Source of the DNA: an uncultured Modestobacter sp.
Lineage (GTDB): Bacteria > Actinomycetota > Actinomycetes > Mycobacteriales > Geodermatophilaceae
Reading direction: 5' to 3'
Length of the DNA stretch: 64,000 nt
Assembly: GCF_947486615.1 (NCBI RefSeq)
Contig: NZ_CANKUD010000014.1
Coordinates: 1 to 64,000 of the forward strand
Positions within the stretch are counted from its first letter, which is position 1. Every line of letters starts with the position of its first letter. Under the pieces are notes generated by a model. That model made no database searches and had not been told where the DNA came from. It saw only the letters and a program-made list of their open reading frames with translations. This document shows positions 27,696-36,827 of this stretch, piece after piece. The translations under genes and the position numbers were made by a program.

Positions 27696-28712
27696 GTGCG
27701 CCCCGTGACGACGAACCAGCCGACGCCCGGTCCCGCGGTCTCGACCGACGGGCCGCCCGCCATCCCCCCGGCGGAGCACGACGGGGTCCGTGACCTGATC
27801 ATCATCGGGTCGGGCCCTGCCGGGTACACCGCTGCCACGTACGCCGCCCGCGCGAACCTGCACCCCCTGGTCTTCGAGGGCTCGCAGTTCGGTGGCGCGC
27901 TGATGACCACCACCGAGGTGGAGAACTTCCCCGGCTTCCCCGAGGGCGTCCAGGGCCCCCAGCTGATGGACGACATGCGCACCCAGGCCGAGCGCTTCGG
28001 CGCCGAGCTGGTCGCCCGTGACGTGACCGAGGTCGACCTCACCGTCGACCCGAAGATCGTCAAGGTCGGCGACGAGGTGCACCGCGCGCACGCGGTGATC
28101 GTCGCCACCGGCTCCAAGTACCGCTACCTCGGCCTGGACAACGAGCAGCGCCTGCTCGGCCGCGGCGTCTCCGCATGCGCGACCTGCGACGGTTTCTTCT
28201 TCCGCGACCAGGACATCGTGGTCGTCGGCGGTGGCGACTCCGCGATGGAGGAGGCCACCTTCCTCACCCGCTTCGCCAGGTCGGTCACCGTGGTGCACCG
28301 CCGTCCGGAGCTGCGGGCGTCGAAGATCATGCAGAAGCGCGCCCAGGACAACGAGAAGATCCGCTGGGCACTGGGCAAGCAGGTCACCGACGTCCACGGC
28401 GAGACCACCGTCGACTCGGTCGAGCTCACCGACGTCGCCACCGGCGCCACCGAGCAGCTGCCGGTCAGCGGCCTGTTCGTCGCCATCGGCCACGACCCCC
28501 GCACCGAGCTGTTCGTCGGGCAGTTGAAGCTGGACGACGAGGGGTACGTGGTGGTCGACCACCCGACCACCCGCACCAACATCGAGGGCGTGTTCGCCTG
28601 CGGCGACGTCGTCGACCGCATCTACCGGCAGGCGATCACCTCCTCCGGCACCGGCGCGGCCGCCGCGATCGACGCCGAGCGCTGGCTCGCCGAGACCTTC
28701 GACGAGCGCTGA
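27696..28712 (+). CDS. trxB: Thioredoxin reductase
   Basis: A 338-residue flavoprotein that passes electrons from NADPH to thioredoxin. FAD binding is seen in [19 protein letters not shown], the redox pair C161/C164 in [16 protein letters not shown] binding in [16 protein letters not shown] and the second FAD motif in VFACGDVVD. The first 30 residues are an unconserved extension; GTG 27696 is used, but GTG 27705 is also possible if transcription starts from the SigR promoter. No sigM homologue separates it from the upstream pseudokinase, unlike mycobacteria. Confidence 0.96.
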   Translation: MRPVTTNQPTPGPAVSTDGPPAIPPAEHDGVRDLIIIGSGPAGYTAATYAARANLHPLVFEGSQFGGALMTTTEVENFPGFPEGVQGPQLMDDMRTQAERFGAELVARDVTEVDLTVDPKIVKVGDEVHRAHAVIVATGSKYRYLGLDNEQRLLGRGVSACATCDGFFFRDQDIVVVGGGDSAMEEATFLTRFARSVTVVHRRPELRASKIMQKRAQDNEKIRWALGKQVTDVHGETTVDSVELTDVATGATEQLPVSGLFVAIGHDPRTELFVGQLKLDDEGYVVVDHPTTRTNIEGVFACGDVVDRIYRQAITSSGTGAAAAIDAERWLAETFDER

Positions 28713-28714
28713 CT

Positions 28715-28801
28715 CCCGGGCCGGGCACACGACGACCCGGCTGCCCGGGCCGGGCACAGAACGACCCGGGCGCCCCGGCCGGGCATAGAACGACCCCAGC
28801 G
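28715..28801. repeat. 3 x 29-bp tandem repeat, trxB-trxA spacer
   Basis: Three adjacent 29-bp units (28715-28743, 28744-28772, 28773-28801) share a CCCGGGCCGGGCA start and an ACGACCC end; the last differs at several positions. The units start 3 bp after the trxB stop and fill most of the spacer. Each contains a small CCCGGGCCGGG inverted element. Confidence 0.85.
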
Positions 28802-28846
28802 CCTGTTCGACCCCACGTACCTCCGAGCAACCTCAGGGAGAACCCC

Positions 28847-29173
28847 ATGGCAGGCAACACCGTGACGGTCACCGACGCCAGCTTCGCCAGCGACGTCCTG
28901 GGCAGCGACAAGCCCGTGCTGGTCGACTTCTGGGCCGAGTGGTGCGGGCCGTGCAAGATGGTCGCGCCGGTGCTCGAGGAGATCGCGGCGGAGCACGCCG
29001 ACAAGCTCACGATCGCCAAGCTCAACATCGACGAGAACCCGCAGATCGCCCGCGACTACCAGGTCATGTCGATCCCGACGATGACGGTGTTCCAGGGCGG
29101 CAAGCCGGTCAAGAGCATCATCGGCGCCAAGCCCAAGGGCGCCATCCTGTCGGACCTCTCCGACTACATCTGA
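28847..29173 (+). CDS. trxA: Thioredoxin
   Basis: A 108-residue thioredoxin with the active site WCGPC (C33/C36) in FWAEWCGPCKM and the cis-Pro segment SIPTMTVFQGG. It reduces disulfides using electrons from TrxB, encoded just upstream. The ATG at 28847 has an AGGGAG ribosome binding site. A strong terminator follows 54 bp after its stop. Confidence 0.97.
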   Translation: MAGNTVTVTDASFASDVLGSDKPVLVDFWAEWCGPCKMVAPVLEEIAAEHADKLTIAKLNIDENPQIARDYQVMSIPTMTVFQGGKPVKSIIGAKPKGAILSDLSDYI

Positions 29174-29226
29174 TCTGCGCCGGCTCCGGCCGGCCCCGCG
29201 GACACCCGTCCGCGCTGCACCACTGA

Positions 29227-29260
29227 CGAGGCCCGCCGGTCCACGGACCGGCGGGCCTCG
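29227..29260. terminator. Terminator after trxA
   Basis: A 16-bp perfect stem (CGAGGCCCGCCGGTCC / GGACCGGCGGGCCTCG) separated by 2 bases in sequence, so the real loop is larger. Confidence 0.85.
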
Positions 29261-29385
29261 CCGTGCTCCGGGCGTGCTGTCACGGCCCCGGTGCGCGCAG
29301 TGCGCGAGCACACCAGCGACAATCGACCTGACCCATCGCCGGTCCAGCACCGGCCCCCGACCCGAACAGGAGCGACGACCTGCAC

Positions 29386-30513
29386 ATGGACGTCCTGCGA
29401 CTCGGCAGCACCGGCCCCGCCGTGGCCGAGGTGCAGTCAGTGCTCCGTTCCCTCGACCTGCTCGCCGGGGACGCCGCTGCGCCGGCGGGTGCGGCGGCCG
29501 ACTACGACACCGGCACCGAGCTCGCCGTCCGGCACTTCCAGCAGGTCCGCGGGCTGACCGTCGACGGCCGGGTCGGCGACGAGACCTACCGGGCGTTGAA
29601 CGAGGCCCGCTGGTCACTCGGCGACCGGCTGCTCCGGTTCGACCCCGAGCACCCCGCCCGGGGTGACGACGTGCGCCGGCTGCAGGAACTGCTGCTGGAG
29701 CTGGGCTACGACGCCGGCCCGGCCGACGGCATCCTCGGTGCCGACACCGAGACCGGGCTGCGTGGGTTCCAGCGCGACTACGGCCTGACCCCCGATGGCA
29801 CCTGTGGCCCGGCGACCCTGCGGGCGCTCAAGCAGCTGGGCCGGCGGGTGACCGGTGGGCGTCCCCAGCTGCTGCGGCAGAGCGCCTCGATGGTGGAGTC
29901 CGGCTCGCACCTGATCGGCCGGGTCATCGTCATCGACCCCGGCCACGGCGGCGAGGACACCGGCTACACCGCCGGGGAGACCACCGAGTCCGACCTGGTC
30001 TTCGACCTGGCGTCCCGGATCGAGGGCCGGCTGGCCGCGGCGGGGGCCACCGTCTACCTGACCCGGGGTCGCACCGGCGACCCGAGCGCCGAGGACCGCA
30101 CCGCCTTCGCCAACGAGGCCCGCGCCGACCTCTTCCTCTCCCTGCACATGGAGGCGCACGGTTCCGCGCACGCCCGCGGGGTGGCCAGCTACTACTACGG
30201 CACCGGTTCCGGGGCGAGCTCCACGGTGGGCGAGCAGTTCGCGAACCTGGTGCGCCGCGAGGTCATCGCCCGCACCGGCATGCTCGACTGCAGCTCGCAC
30301 CCGAAGACCTGGGACATCCTGCGGATGACCCGCATGCCCGCTGTCCGGGTCGACTGCGGCTACCTCTCCCACCCGGTCGACCGGCTGCTCCTGCTGGACG
30401 CCCGGCTGCGCAGCACCATCGCCCAGGCCGTCGTCGCCGCCGTCCAACGGCTGTTCCTCCCCGCCGACGCCGACCCGCCCACCGGCACCTTCCTGCTGCC
30501 CGCCCGCTCCTGA
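29386..30513 (+). CDS. cwlM: CwlM-like amidase-fold protein
   Basis: A 375-residue protein with two N-terminal peptidoglycan-binding repeats (about 1-75 and 85-150) and an Amidase_3 domain (about 178-355). Zinc ligands H187 (DPGHGG), E201 and H254 are kept. The family's last catalytic Glu (E-x-G-F-x-S-N) is replaced here by D323 in RVDCGYLSHP. There is no signal peptide, so it is likely cytoplasmic. The place after trxA and a C-terminal PPTGTF tail (Thr 366/368) match mycobacterial CwlM, which PknB phosphorylates and which controls MurA. Its MurJ and pseudokinase partners lie 3-6 kb upstream. Confidence 0.85.
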   Translation: MDVLRLGSTGPAVAEVQSVLRSLDLLAGDAAAPAGAAADYDTGTELAVRHFQQVRGLTVDGRVGDETYRALNEARWSLGDRLLRFDPEHPARGDDVRRLQELLLELGYDAGPADGILGADTETGLRGFQRDYGLTPDGTCGPATLRALKQLGRRVTGGRPQLLRQSASMVESGSHLIGRVIVIDPGHGGEDTGYTAGETTESDLVFDLASRIEGRLAAAGATVYLTRGRTGDPSAEDRTAFANEARADLFLSLHMEAHGSAHARGVASYYYGTGSGASSTVGEQFANLVRREVIARTGMLDCSSHPKTWDILRMTRMPAVRVDCGYLSHPVDRLLLLDARLRSTIAQAVVAAVQRLFLPADADPPTGTFLLPARS

Positions 30514-30570
30514 CGGCGACGGCCCCGTCGGGGGCGGTGCTCCTGCGGTCCGGCCCCGGGGGCGGCGGCT

Positions 30571-30576
30571 TACACT
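30571..30576 (+). promoter_or_regulatory. -10 element, leaderless aminotransferase start
   Basis: TACACT ends 7 bp before the GTG at 30584; no ribosome binding site is seen. Confidence 0.45.
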
Positions 30577-30583
30577 GCGACAG

Positions 30584-32023
30584 GTGACCCCTCCTGTGCC
30601 CGACCCCTCGGTCGGAACCGGTCAGGCCGGGGCGTACTCCAGCGGTGCGTCCCCGCACGTCTCCCCGCGGCACCCGCGGCTGGACCCCCTGGCAGACCGG
30701 TACGCAGCACGCACCCACGGGATGAAGAGCTCGGAGATCCGGGCGCTGTTCTCCGTGGTGAGCCGCCCCGAGGTGGTCTCCCTGGCCGGCGGCATGCCCG
30801 CGGTCACCGCCCTGCCGCTCGACGCGGTCGGCTCGATGATCGGTGAGCTCGTCTCCGGGATGGGCGCCCAGACCCTGCAGTACGGGTCCGGCCAGGGCGA
30901 CCCCCGGCTGCGCGAGCGCATCTGCGACGTCATGGCCCTGGAGGGCATCACCGACGCCTCGCCCACCGAGGTCGTCGTCACGGTCGGCTCGCAGCAGGCG
31001 CTGGACCTGGTCACCCGGGTGTTCGTCGACCCCGGCGACGTCATCCTGGCCGAGGCGCCGTCCTACGTCGGTGCCCTCGGTGTCTTCCAGGCGGCCCAGG
31101 CACAGGTGCGGCACGTCGCGATGGACGACGACGGGCTGATCCCGGAGGCGCTGGAGCAGGCGCTGCTGGAGTGCCGGGCCCGCGGCGAGCGGGTCAAGTT
31201 CCTCTACACGGTGCCCAACTTCCACAACCCCGCCGGCGTGACCCTCAGCGAGCCCCGGCGGCAGGCCGTCGTCGCCCTCGCCGAGCAGTACGACCTGCTC
31301 GTCATCGAGGACAACCCCTACGGCCTGCTCGGGTTCGACCAGGAGCCGATGCGCGCGTTGCGGGCCCGCAACGCCGACCGGGTCATCTACCTGGGGTCGT
31401 TCTCCAAGACGTTCTCCCCGGGCCTGCGGGTGGGCTGGGTGCTGGCGCCGCTCGCCGTCCGGGAGAAGCTGGTGCTGGCCACCGAGGCGCAGGTGCTGTG
31501 CCCGCCCTCGCTCACCCAGTACGCCGTCGCCCGGTACCTGGACACCCAGCCGTGGCGCGAGCAGATCAAGGTCTTCACCGAGCTCTACCGCGAGCGGCGC
31601 GACGCCACGCTGGAGTCGCTGTCGGCGCTGATGCCCCCGGGCACCACCTGGACCCGCCCGGACGGCGGCTTCTACGTGTGGCTCAAGCTGCCCGACGGGC
31701 TGGACGCCAAGCTGATGCAGCCCCGTGCGGTCGCGGCCCACGTGGCCTACGTGCCCGGCATCGGCTTCTACGCCGACGGCTCCGGCCGCGAGTACATGCG
31801 GCTGTCCTACTGCTACCCCGAGCCCGACCGCATCCGAGAGGGTGTGCGCCGGCTGGCCCGGGTCATCGAGGCCGAGCTGGACCTGCACTCCACCTTCGAC
31901 GCGGTCGACACCGGCACGTTCCGGGCGGTGAACCCGGCCACCGCCCGGCCGGCCGCCGACCGGGCCACCCCACCGCCGGTCATCGGCCCGGCGAACACCG
32001 ACCAGGACGGGGACCGGCCATGA
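30584..32023 (+). CDS. PLP-dependent aminotransferase (class I/II, LysN-like)
   Basis: A 479-residue fold-type I aminotransferase of the 2-aminoadipate/MocR-catalytic type. SLAGGMPAV, LQYGSGQGDPRLRERI and TVGSQQALDLV mark the cofactor site, VPNFHNPAGVTLS and VIEDNPYGLL follow, and the PLP-binding Lys sits in YLGSFSKTFSPGLRVGW. About 45 extra residues precede the fold and 50 low-complexity residues end it. There is no N-terminal DNA-binding domain, so it is an enzyme rather than a MocR regulator. The ligase gene overlaps its stop (ATGA), so they are translationally coupled. Confidence 0.92.
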   Translation: MTPPVPDPSVGTGQAGAYSSGASPHVSPRHPRLDPLADRYAARTHGMKSSEIRALFSVVSRPEVVSLAGGMPAVTALPLDAVGSMIGELVSGMGAQTLQYGSGQGDPRLRERICDVMALEGITDASPTEVVVTVGSQQALDLVTRVFVDPGDVILAEAPSYVGALGVFQAAQAQVRHVAMDDDGLIPEALEQALLECRARGERVKFLYTVPNFHNPAGVTLSEPRRQAVVALAEQYDLLVIEDNPYGLLGFDQEPMRALRARNADRVIYLGSFSKTFSPGLRVGWVLAPLAVREKLVLATEAQVLCPPSLTQYAVARYLDTQPWREQIKVFTELYRERRDATLESLSALMPPGTTWTRPDGGFYVWLKLPDGLDAKLMQPRAVAAHVAYVPGIGFYADGSGREYMRLSYCYPEPDRIREGVRRLARVIEAELDLHSTFDAVDTGTFRAVNPATARPAADRATPPPVIGPANTDQDGDRP

Positions 32024-33024
32024 CCGACCAGGCATCCGCACCGGTGGAGGCTCCCGAGGCACAGCGAGCCCCCTTGCGGGCCCTGGTGCTCGCCGGGGGT
32101 CTGACCTTCGAGCGGGAGGTCAGCATCAACTCCGGCGGTCAGGTCGTCGAGGCCCTGACCAGGGCCGGTGTCGACGCCGAGCTGCACGACGCCGACGCCG
32201 AGCTGCTCCCCGGGCTGGCCGCGTCGCCGGCCGACGCGGTCTTCATCGCCCTGCACGGGGCCACCGGCGAGGACGGCGCACTGCGCGCAGTGCTGGACCT
32301 GGCCGGCGTCCCCTACGTCGGCTCACCGGCGGCGGCCTGCCGGCTGGCCTGGGACAAGCCGGCCGCCAAGTCGGTCGTCCGCGCTGCCGGGCTGGCCACC
32401 CCCGACTGGGTGGCGCTGCCGCACAGCACGTTCCGCGAGCTGGGCGCCGGTGCGGTGCTCGACCTGATCGTCGCCCGGCTCGGCCTGCCGCTGATGGTCA
32501 AGCCCGCCTCGGGTGGGTCCTCGCTGGGCGTGCAGAAGGTCAGCCGGGTCGAGGACCTGCCCGCCGCGATGGTCAGCTGCTTCGCCTACGGCGACACCGT
32601 CATGGTCGAGCGCTACGTCGACGGCGTGGAGCTGGCCCTGTCCGTGATCGACCTGGGGGAGGGACCGGAGGCGCTGCCGGCGGTGGAGATCGCCCCGGAG
32701 TCCGGCGTCTTCGACTACACCTCCCGGTACACGCCCGGGCTCACCGAGTACCACGCGCCGGCGAGGGTCGGTGACGACGTCGCCGCCCGGGCTGCCGAGG
32801 TGGCGCTGCGCGTGCACCGCGCGCTCGGGCTGGCGGGTCTGTCCCGCACCGATGCGATCGTCACCCCGGACGGCGAGGTGCACTTCCTGGAGGTGAACGT
32901 CTCCCCGGGCCTCACCGAGACGTCGATGTTCCCGATGGCCGTGGAGGCCGCCGGGCTGCGGCTCGGCGACGTGTTGAGCAGGTTGCTCGCCCGGGCAGCG
33001 ACCGAGGGCCCGATCACTCCCTGA
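32020..33024 (+). CDS. ATP-grasp ligase, D-Ala-D-Ala ligase-like
   Basis: A 334-residue ATP-grasp protein of the Ddl family. The start ALVLAGGLTFEREVSINSGG matches the Ddl N-domain, and FIALHGATGEDGALRAVLDLAGVPYVGS the substrate lid region; MVKPASGGSSLGV is the ATP-binding Gly-rich loop and FLEVNVSPGLTETSMFP holds the metal-binding E-x-N. It probably joins two amino acids, but whether the product is D-Ala-D-Ala or another dipeptide is not known. It is coupled to the aminotransferase by a 4-bp overlap, so the two may act on a shared substrate. Confidence 0.85.
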   Translation: MTDQASAPVEAPEAQRAPLRALVLAGGLTFEREVSINSGGQVVEALTRAGVDAELHDADAELLPGLAASPADAVFIALHGATGEDGALRAVLDLAGVPYVGSPAAACRLAWDKPAAKSVVRAAGLATPDWVALPHSTFRELGAGAVLDLIVARLGLPLMVKPASGGSSLGVQKVSRVEDLPAAMVSCFAYGDTVMVERYVDGVELALSVIDLGEGPEALPAVEIAPESGVFDYTSRYTPGLTEYHAPARVGDDVAARAAEVALRVHRALGLAGLSRTDAIVTPDGEVHFLEVNVSPGLTETSMFPMAVEAAGLRLGDVLSRLLARAATEGPITP

Positions 33025-33036
33025 CGGCCCGCTGAT

Positions 33037-33073
33037 CTGGGCCTGGTTGCGTCAGTGACGCAACCAGGCCCAG
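33037..33073. terminator. Bidirectional terminator, ligase / parB
   Basis: An 18-bp perfect stem (outer arm CTGGGCCTGG) with a near-zero nominal loop, between the convergent ligase and parB genes. It ends 2 bp before the parB stop. Confidence 0.9.
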
Positions 33074-33075
33074 GT

Positions 33076-34116
33076 CTACGACTGAGGGCTACGACCGGTG
33101 ATGTCGGGCGCCATCATGCCGACGATGCGCTGCAGGTCGTCGACCGAGCCGAACTCGACGACGATACGGCCCTTCGCCCGGCCGATCTGCACCTTGACCT
33201 TGGTCTCGAACACGTCGGAGAGCCGGCCGGCGAGGTCCTCGACCCCGGGCGCGGTGATCTTGCGCGCCGACCGGCGGGCGGCCGCCGGGGTGTCGGCGAC
33301 CGCCATCGCGACCGCCTCCTCGGTGGCGCGCACCGACATGCCCTCGGCGACGATCCGGGTGGCGAGTGCGTCCTGTGCCTCGGCCTCGGGGAGACCGAGC
33401 AGTGCCCGGGCGTGACCGGCGGAGATCACGCCGGCGGCAACGCGGGTCTGCACCTTCACCGGCAGCTTCATCAACCGGATGGTGTTGGTGACCTGCGAGC
33501 GGCTGCGGCCGATCTTGCTGGCCAGCTCCTCGTGGGTGGCGCCGAACTCCTCCAGCAGCTGCTGGTAGGCAGCCGCCTCCTCCAGCGGGTTCAGCTGCAC
33601 CCGGTGGATGTTCTCCAGCAGGGCATCGCGCAGCATCGCGTCGTCGGTGGTGTCCCGGACGATCGCCGGCACCGTCTCCAGCCCAGCCGCCCGCGAGGCC
33701 CGCAGCCGGCGCTCACCCATGATCAGCTCGTACCGACCGTCGGCCGCCTCGCGGACGACGATCGGCTGGAGCAGTCCGAACTCCCGGACGGAGTGGGTGA
33801 GCTCCTCCAGCGCCTCGTCGTCGAAGACCTGCCGCGGCTGCTTCGGGTTGGGGACCACGTCCCCGACCGGCACCTCGCGCAGCTGGGCGCCCGGCACGCC
33901 GGCCACCTCCTCGAGCGCGCGGGCCGGCAGCTCGTGCACCGACGCCGTCCGCTCCGGCGCCGCGGCCGGGGTGCCGCCGGCCTGCTCGACCGCCGATGCC
34001 GCCTCAGCTGCCTCAGCCGCCTCAGCAGCCCGGGCGGCAGGCGTCGCCGTCGGCGCCGGGGCGCTGGTGGGGATGAGGGCCGCCAGGCCCCGGCCGAGAC
34101 CGCCGCGCTTGCTCAC
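33076..34116 (-). CDS. parB: Chromosome partitioning protein ParB
   Basis: A 346-residue ParB that loads at parS and spreads as a CTP-dependent clamp. The CTP-binding motif GERRLRA (134-140) and the [14 protein letters not shown] segment are seen, then the helix-turn-helix in [20 protein letters not shown] (about 200-220) and a C-terminal dimer domain. A low-complexity Ala-rich stretch lies at 20-70. The GTG start has a GAGGAGG site. It is transcribed from parA, with 67 bp between the genes. Five parS-like sites are in the window. Confidence 0.97.
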   Translation of the reverse strand: MSKRGGLGRGLAALIPTSAPAPTATPAARAAEAAEAAEAASAVEQAGGTPAAAPERTASVHELPARALEEVAGVPGAQLREVPVGDVVPNPKQPRQVFDDEALEELTHSVREFGLLQPIVVREAADGRYELIMGERRLRASRAAGLETVPAIVRDTTDDAMLRDALLENIHRVQLNPLEEAAAYQQLLEEFGATHEELASKIGRSRSQVTNTIRLMKLPVKVQTRVAAGVISAGHARALLGLPEAEAQDALATRIVAEGMSVRATEEAVAMAVADTPAAARRSARKITAPGVEDLAGRLSDVFETKVKVQIGRAKGRIVVEFGSVDDLQRIVGMMAPDITGRSPQS

Positions 34117-34183
34117 GAGTCCTCCTCGCTGGTGCCCGTGGTCCGCGGTCGCGGCCCGGGGATGTCGGTGGTGCGCCGAGCGG

Positions 34184-35266
34184 TCACGTCGCGTGCCGCC
34201 CGCGCGGAGCAGGGGTGGTCATCGGCTCGCCGAGCACGAGGGCGGCGACCGACGGCATGGTCGGCGGGCCGGCCACCGGTGGCGGGGGAGGAGCCGGGGC
34301 CTGCACGACCGGGGCGCTGGGTGCCGCCGGCAGGTCGGCACCGCGGTGGGCGAGCTCCCGCGCGGCCTCCACGTAGCTGGTGGATCCCCGGGAGCCCGGG
34401 TCGTAGGTGAGCACCGACTGTCCGTACCCCGGCGCTTCGCTCACCCGGACGTTGCGAGGGATGACCGCCTTGAGCACCAGGTCGCCGAAGTGGTTGCGCA
34501 CCTCGTCGGCGACCTGGTCGGCGAGCTTCGTCCGGCCGTCGTACATGGTGAGCAGGATGGTGCTCACCGAGATCCCGGGGTTGAGGTGGGCCCGCACCAG
34601 GTCGATGTTGGAGAGCAGCTGACCCAGCCCCTCCAGGGCGTAGTACTCGCACTGGATGGGGATGAGCACCTCGTCCCCGGCCACCAGCGCGTTCAGCGTG
34701 AGCAGGCCGAGGGACGGCGGGCAGTCGATGAGCACGTAGTGCGGTCGCTGCTCCGCCGGGAGCTCGTGCAGGTACGTCTCGATCGAGCGGCGCAGCCGGT
34801 GTTCCCGGGCGACGACGGAGACCAGCTCGATCTCGGCGCCGGCCAGGTCGATCGTCGCCGGGACGCAGGACAGGTGCGGGCTGGCGGTGGTCGGGTGGGT
34901 GACCTCGGCCAGCGTGTTGTCCCCGACGAGGGCGTCGTAGATCGAGGGGGTGCCCACCGTGTGCTCGACACCGAGGGCGGTGCTCGCGTTGCCCTGCGGG
35001 TCGAGGTCGATGACCAGGGTGCGCAGCCCGTACATGGCCAGCGCCACGCCGAGGTTCACCGTCGAGGTGGTCTTCCCGACGCCGCCCTTCTGGTTGGCGA
35101 TCGTGATGACCCGGATCCGCCCCGGTGCGGGGAAGGGGTCCTGGTCGGCCGCGTGCAGTACGCGGGTGGCCCGCATCGCCTCCATGGCGATCGGGCTGTC
35201 GAACTCGGCACCGACTGTCTGATCGGCAGCGAGATTGGAACGCAGCCGCTCGCCCGGGTCCGTCAT
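34184..35266 (-). CDS. parA: Chromosome partitioning ATPase ParA
   Basis: A 360-residue deviant Walker ATPase that moves ParB-parS complexes. The deviant Walker A KGGVGKTT is at 60-67, with [13 protein letters not shown] and [12 protein letters not shown] further on. A Pro-rich C-terminal tail of about 60 residues follows the core. The ATG at 35266 is chosen over one 30 bp upstream because an AGGAGG lies at good spacing. Two parS sites lie between it and rsmG. Confidence 0.97.
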   Translation of the reverse strand: MTDPGERLRSNLAADQTVGAEFDSPIAMEAMRATRVLHAADQDPFPAPGRIRVITIANQKGGVGKTTSTVNLGVALAMYGLRTLVIDLDPQGNASTALGVEHTVGTPSIYDALVGDNTLAEVTHPTTASPHLSCVPATIDLAGAEIELVSVVAREHRLRRSIETYLHELPAEQRPHYVLIDCPPSLGLLTLNALVAGDEVLIPIQCEYYALEGLGQLLSNIDLVRAHLNPGISVSTILLTMYDGRTKLADQVADEVRNHFGDLVLKAVIPRNVRVSEAPGYGQSVLTYDPGSRGSTSYVEAARELAHRGADLPAAPSAPVVQAPAPPPPPVAGPPTMPSVAALVLGEPMTTPAPRGRHAT

Positions 35267-35289
35267 CGGTGCGTCCTCCTCACCACCGT

Positions 35290-35303
35290 GTTCCACGTGG
35301 AAC
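35290..35303. other. parS site 1 next to parA
   Basis: GTTCCACGTGGAAC, a perfect 14-bp palindrome, lies 24 bp upstream of the parA start. Together with the second site it occupies the rsmG-parA gap. Confidence 0.85.
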
Positions 35304-35324
35304 GCCGATGTCTCGCGGTGGCCA

Positions 35325-35338
35325 GTTCCACGTGAAAC
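35325..35338. other. parS site 2 next to parA
   Basis: GTTCCACGTGAAAC matches the GTTNCACGTGAAAC form of parS. It ends 4 bp before the rsmG stop and 22 bp after parS site 1. Confidence 0.85.
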
Positions 35339-35342
35339 GGGG

Positions 35343-36059
35343 TCATCCAGACGTCGGGACGGAACGGGCCGAACCGCCCCGCGTCATGACCACCACGGTA
35401 GTGGCTGCGGCACCCAACTCCACACCGACCGCCCGGGTGTGCACGTCCCGCATCCCGGCGGCCTCCAGCTCCGGCACCAGGTCGGGCACCTCGGCCGCCG
35501 CCTTGGCGCCGACCAGTGCGATCAGCTGGGCACCGGGGGCCAGCAGCCCGCGACACCAACCGACCAGCCGGGGGAGCGGGGCGACCGCCCGGGCGGTGAC
35601 GACGTCGACCTGACCGACCGCGCGCACCACTGAACGCTCCTCGGCCCGGCCACGGATGACCCGCCAGGGCGCACCGAGCTCGGCGACGACCTCCTGCAGG
35701 AACTCGACACGGCGGGCCATCGGCTCGACCAGGGTCAGCGTGACGTCGGGTCGGGCCAGCCCCAGGGGGATCCCGGGAAGACCGGCACCACTGCCGACGT
35801 CGACGACCCGGGCCCCCGCCGGCACGGCCTCGGCCAGCGCCACGCTGTTGAGCACGTGCCGCTCCCAGAGCCGGGGCACCTCCCGGGGTCCGATCAGACC
35901 ACGGACGACGCCCTCGCCGGCGAGCAGGGCCACGTAGCGGGCCGCGTCGTCGATGGCCGCTCCGAACAGCCGGGCAGCCGAAGCGGGGGCTTCCGGAACC
36001 GGCTGGTCTCGCTGGTCGGTCGGGGTGTCCGCCCCGGCCGGGTCACCGGCGTCGCTCAC
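35343..36059 (-). CDS. rsmG: 16S rRNA (guanine-527-N7)-methyltransferase
   Basis: A 238-residue RsmG/GidB that methylates G527 of 16S rRNA. The SAM motif VVDVGSGAGLPGIPLGL and VTLTLVEPMARRVEFLQEV are diagnostic, with VTARAVAPLPRLVGW further along. The GTG start overlaps the jag stop by 4 bp (GTGA). It precedes parA in the leftward rpmH-parB gene string. Loss of this gene gives low-level streptomycin resistance in mycobacteria and Streptomyces. Confidence 0.96.
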   Translation of the reverse strand: MSDAGDPAGADTPTDQRDQPVPEAPASAARLFGAAIDDAARYVALLAGEGVVRGLIGPREVPRLWERHVLNSVALAEAVPAGARVVDVGSGAGLPGIPLGLARPDVTLTLVEPMARRVEFLQEVVAELGAPWRVIRGRAEERSVVRAVGQVDVVTARAVAPLPRLVGWCRGLLAPGAQLIALVGAKAAAEVPDLVPELEAAGMRDVHTRAVGVELGAAATTVVVMTRGGSARSVPTSG

Positions 36060-36736
36060 CGCTCGGGCAGGACCACGACGCGGCGGTTCGGCTCCTCGCC
36101 CTCCGACTCGCTGTGCACGCCCTCGGCGGCGGCGATGACGTCGTGCACCACCTTGCGCTCGAAGGGGTTCATCGGCGCCAGCCGCTCGGCCGTGCCGCTC
36201 TGTGCCACCCGGTCAGCCGCAGCGGAGGCCAGGTCGGTGAGGTCGGCCCGCCGCTTGGCCCGGAAACCGCCGATGTCCAGCATCAGCCGGCTGCGGACGC
36301 CGGTGGACTGTGCCACCGCCAGCCGGGTCAGCTCCTGCAGCGCCTCCAGGGTGGCGCCGTCGGGACCGATGAGCGTCTTCAGCTCCCCACCGACCACGGC
36401 CACCGACGCCCGGTCGCCCTCGACGTCCAGGTCGATGTCGCCGTCGACGTCCAGGATGTCCAGCAGCCGCTCGAGGTAGTCGCCGGCGACGTCGCCCTCG
36501 CGGACGAGCAGGCCTTCGGCGCCGTCCTCGTCGTCGTCCGCCCCCTCGTCGTCCTGGCCCTCCTCCTCGACGTCCACCGGCTCGACGACGGCGTCCGCGG
36601 AGGCGGGGTCGGCGTCGGGCAGGGCGGGCTCACCGGAGCCGCCGGCCCGGGTGAGCACCGCGTCCGAGGTGGCCTCGGCCGTGGTGGCCGTATCGCTCGC
36701 GGGGTCGCTCACGGTGTCGTTGTCGGGTGCACTCAC
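36056..36736 (-). CDS. jag: Jag/KhpB-type R3H RNA-binding protein
   Basis: A 226-residue single-strand nucleic-acid-binding protein. A long acidic N-terminus (about 1-75) is followed by a KH domain (about 80-150, with LIGPDGATLEALQELTRLAV) and an R3H domain (about 155-226, with APMNPFERKVVHDVIAAAEGV). It accompanies YidC in most actinobacteria and other bacteria and may bind RNA near membrane insertion. The GTG at 36736 has a GGAGG site five bases upstream. Confidence 0.93.
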   Translation of the reverse strand: MSAPDNDTVSDPASDTATTAEATSDAVLTRAGGSGEPALPDADPASADAVVEPVDVEEEGQDDEGADDDEDGAEGLLVREGDVAGDYLERLLDILDVDGDIDLDVEGDRASVAVVGGELKTLIGPDGATLEALQELTRLAVAQSTGVRSRLMLDIGGFRAKRRADLTDLASAAADRVAQSGTAERLAPMNPFERKVVHDVIAAAEGVHSESEGEEPNRRVVVLPER

Positions 36737-36827
36737 GGGGTCCTCCAAGGTCGTGCAGGCGGCCGGGCGAGCCCGGTGGTCGGGGGCCGGGCACTCGACG
36801 GGCGCGGGGCCCGGGTGCGCCGGTGCG

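Noticed and set aside
28713-28801. The trxB-trxA tandem repeat as a CRISPR
   Set aside because: Units are adjacent with no spacers between them, so it is a tandem repeat.
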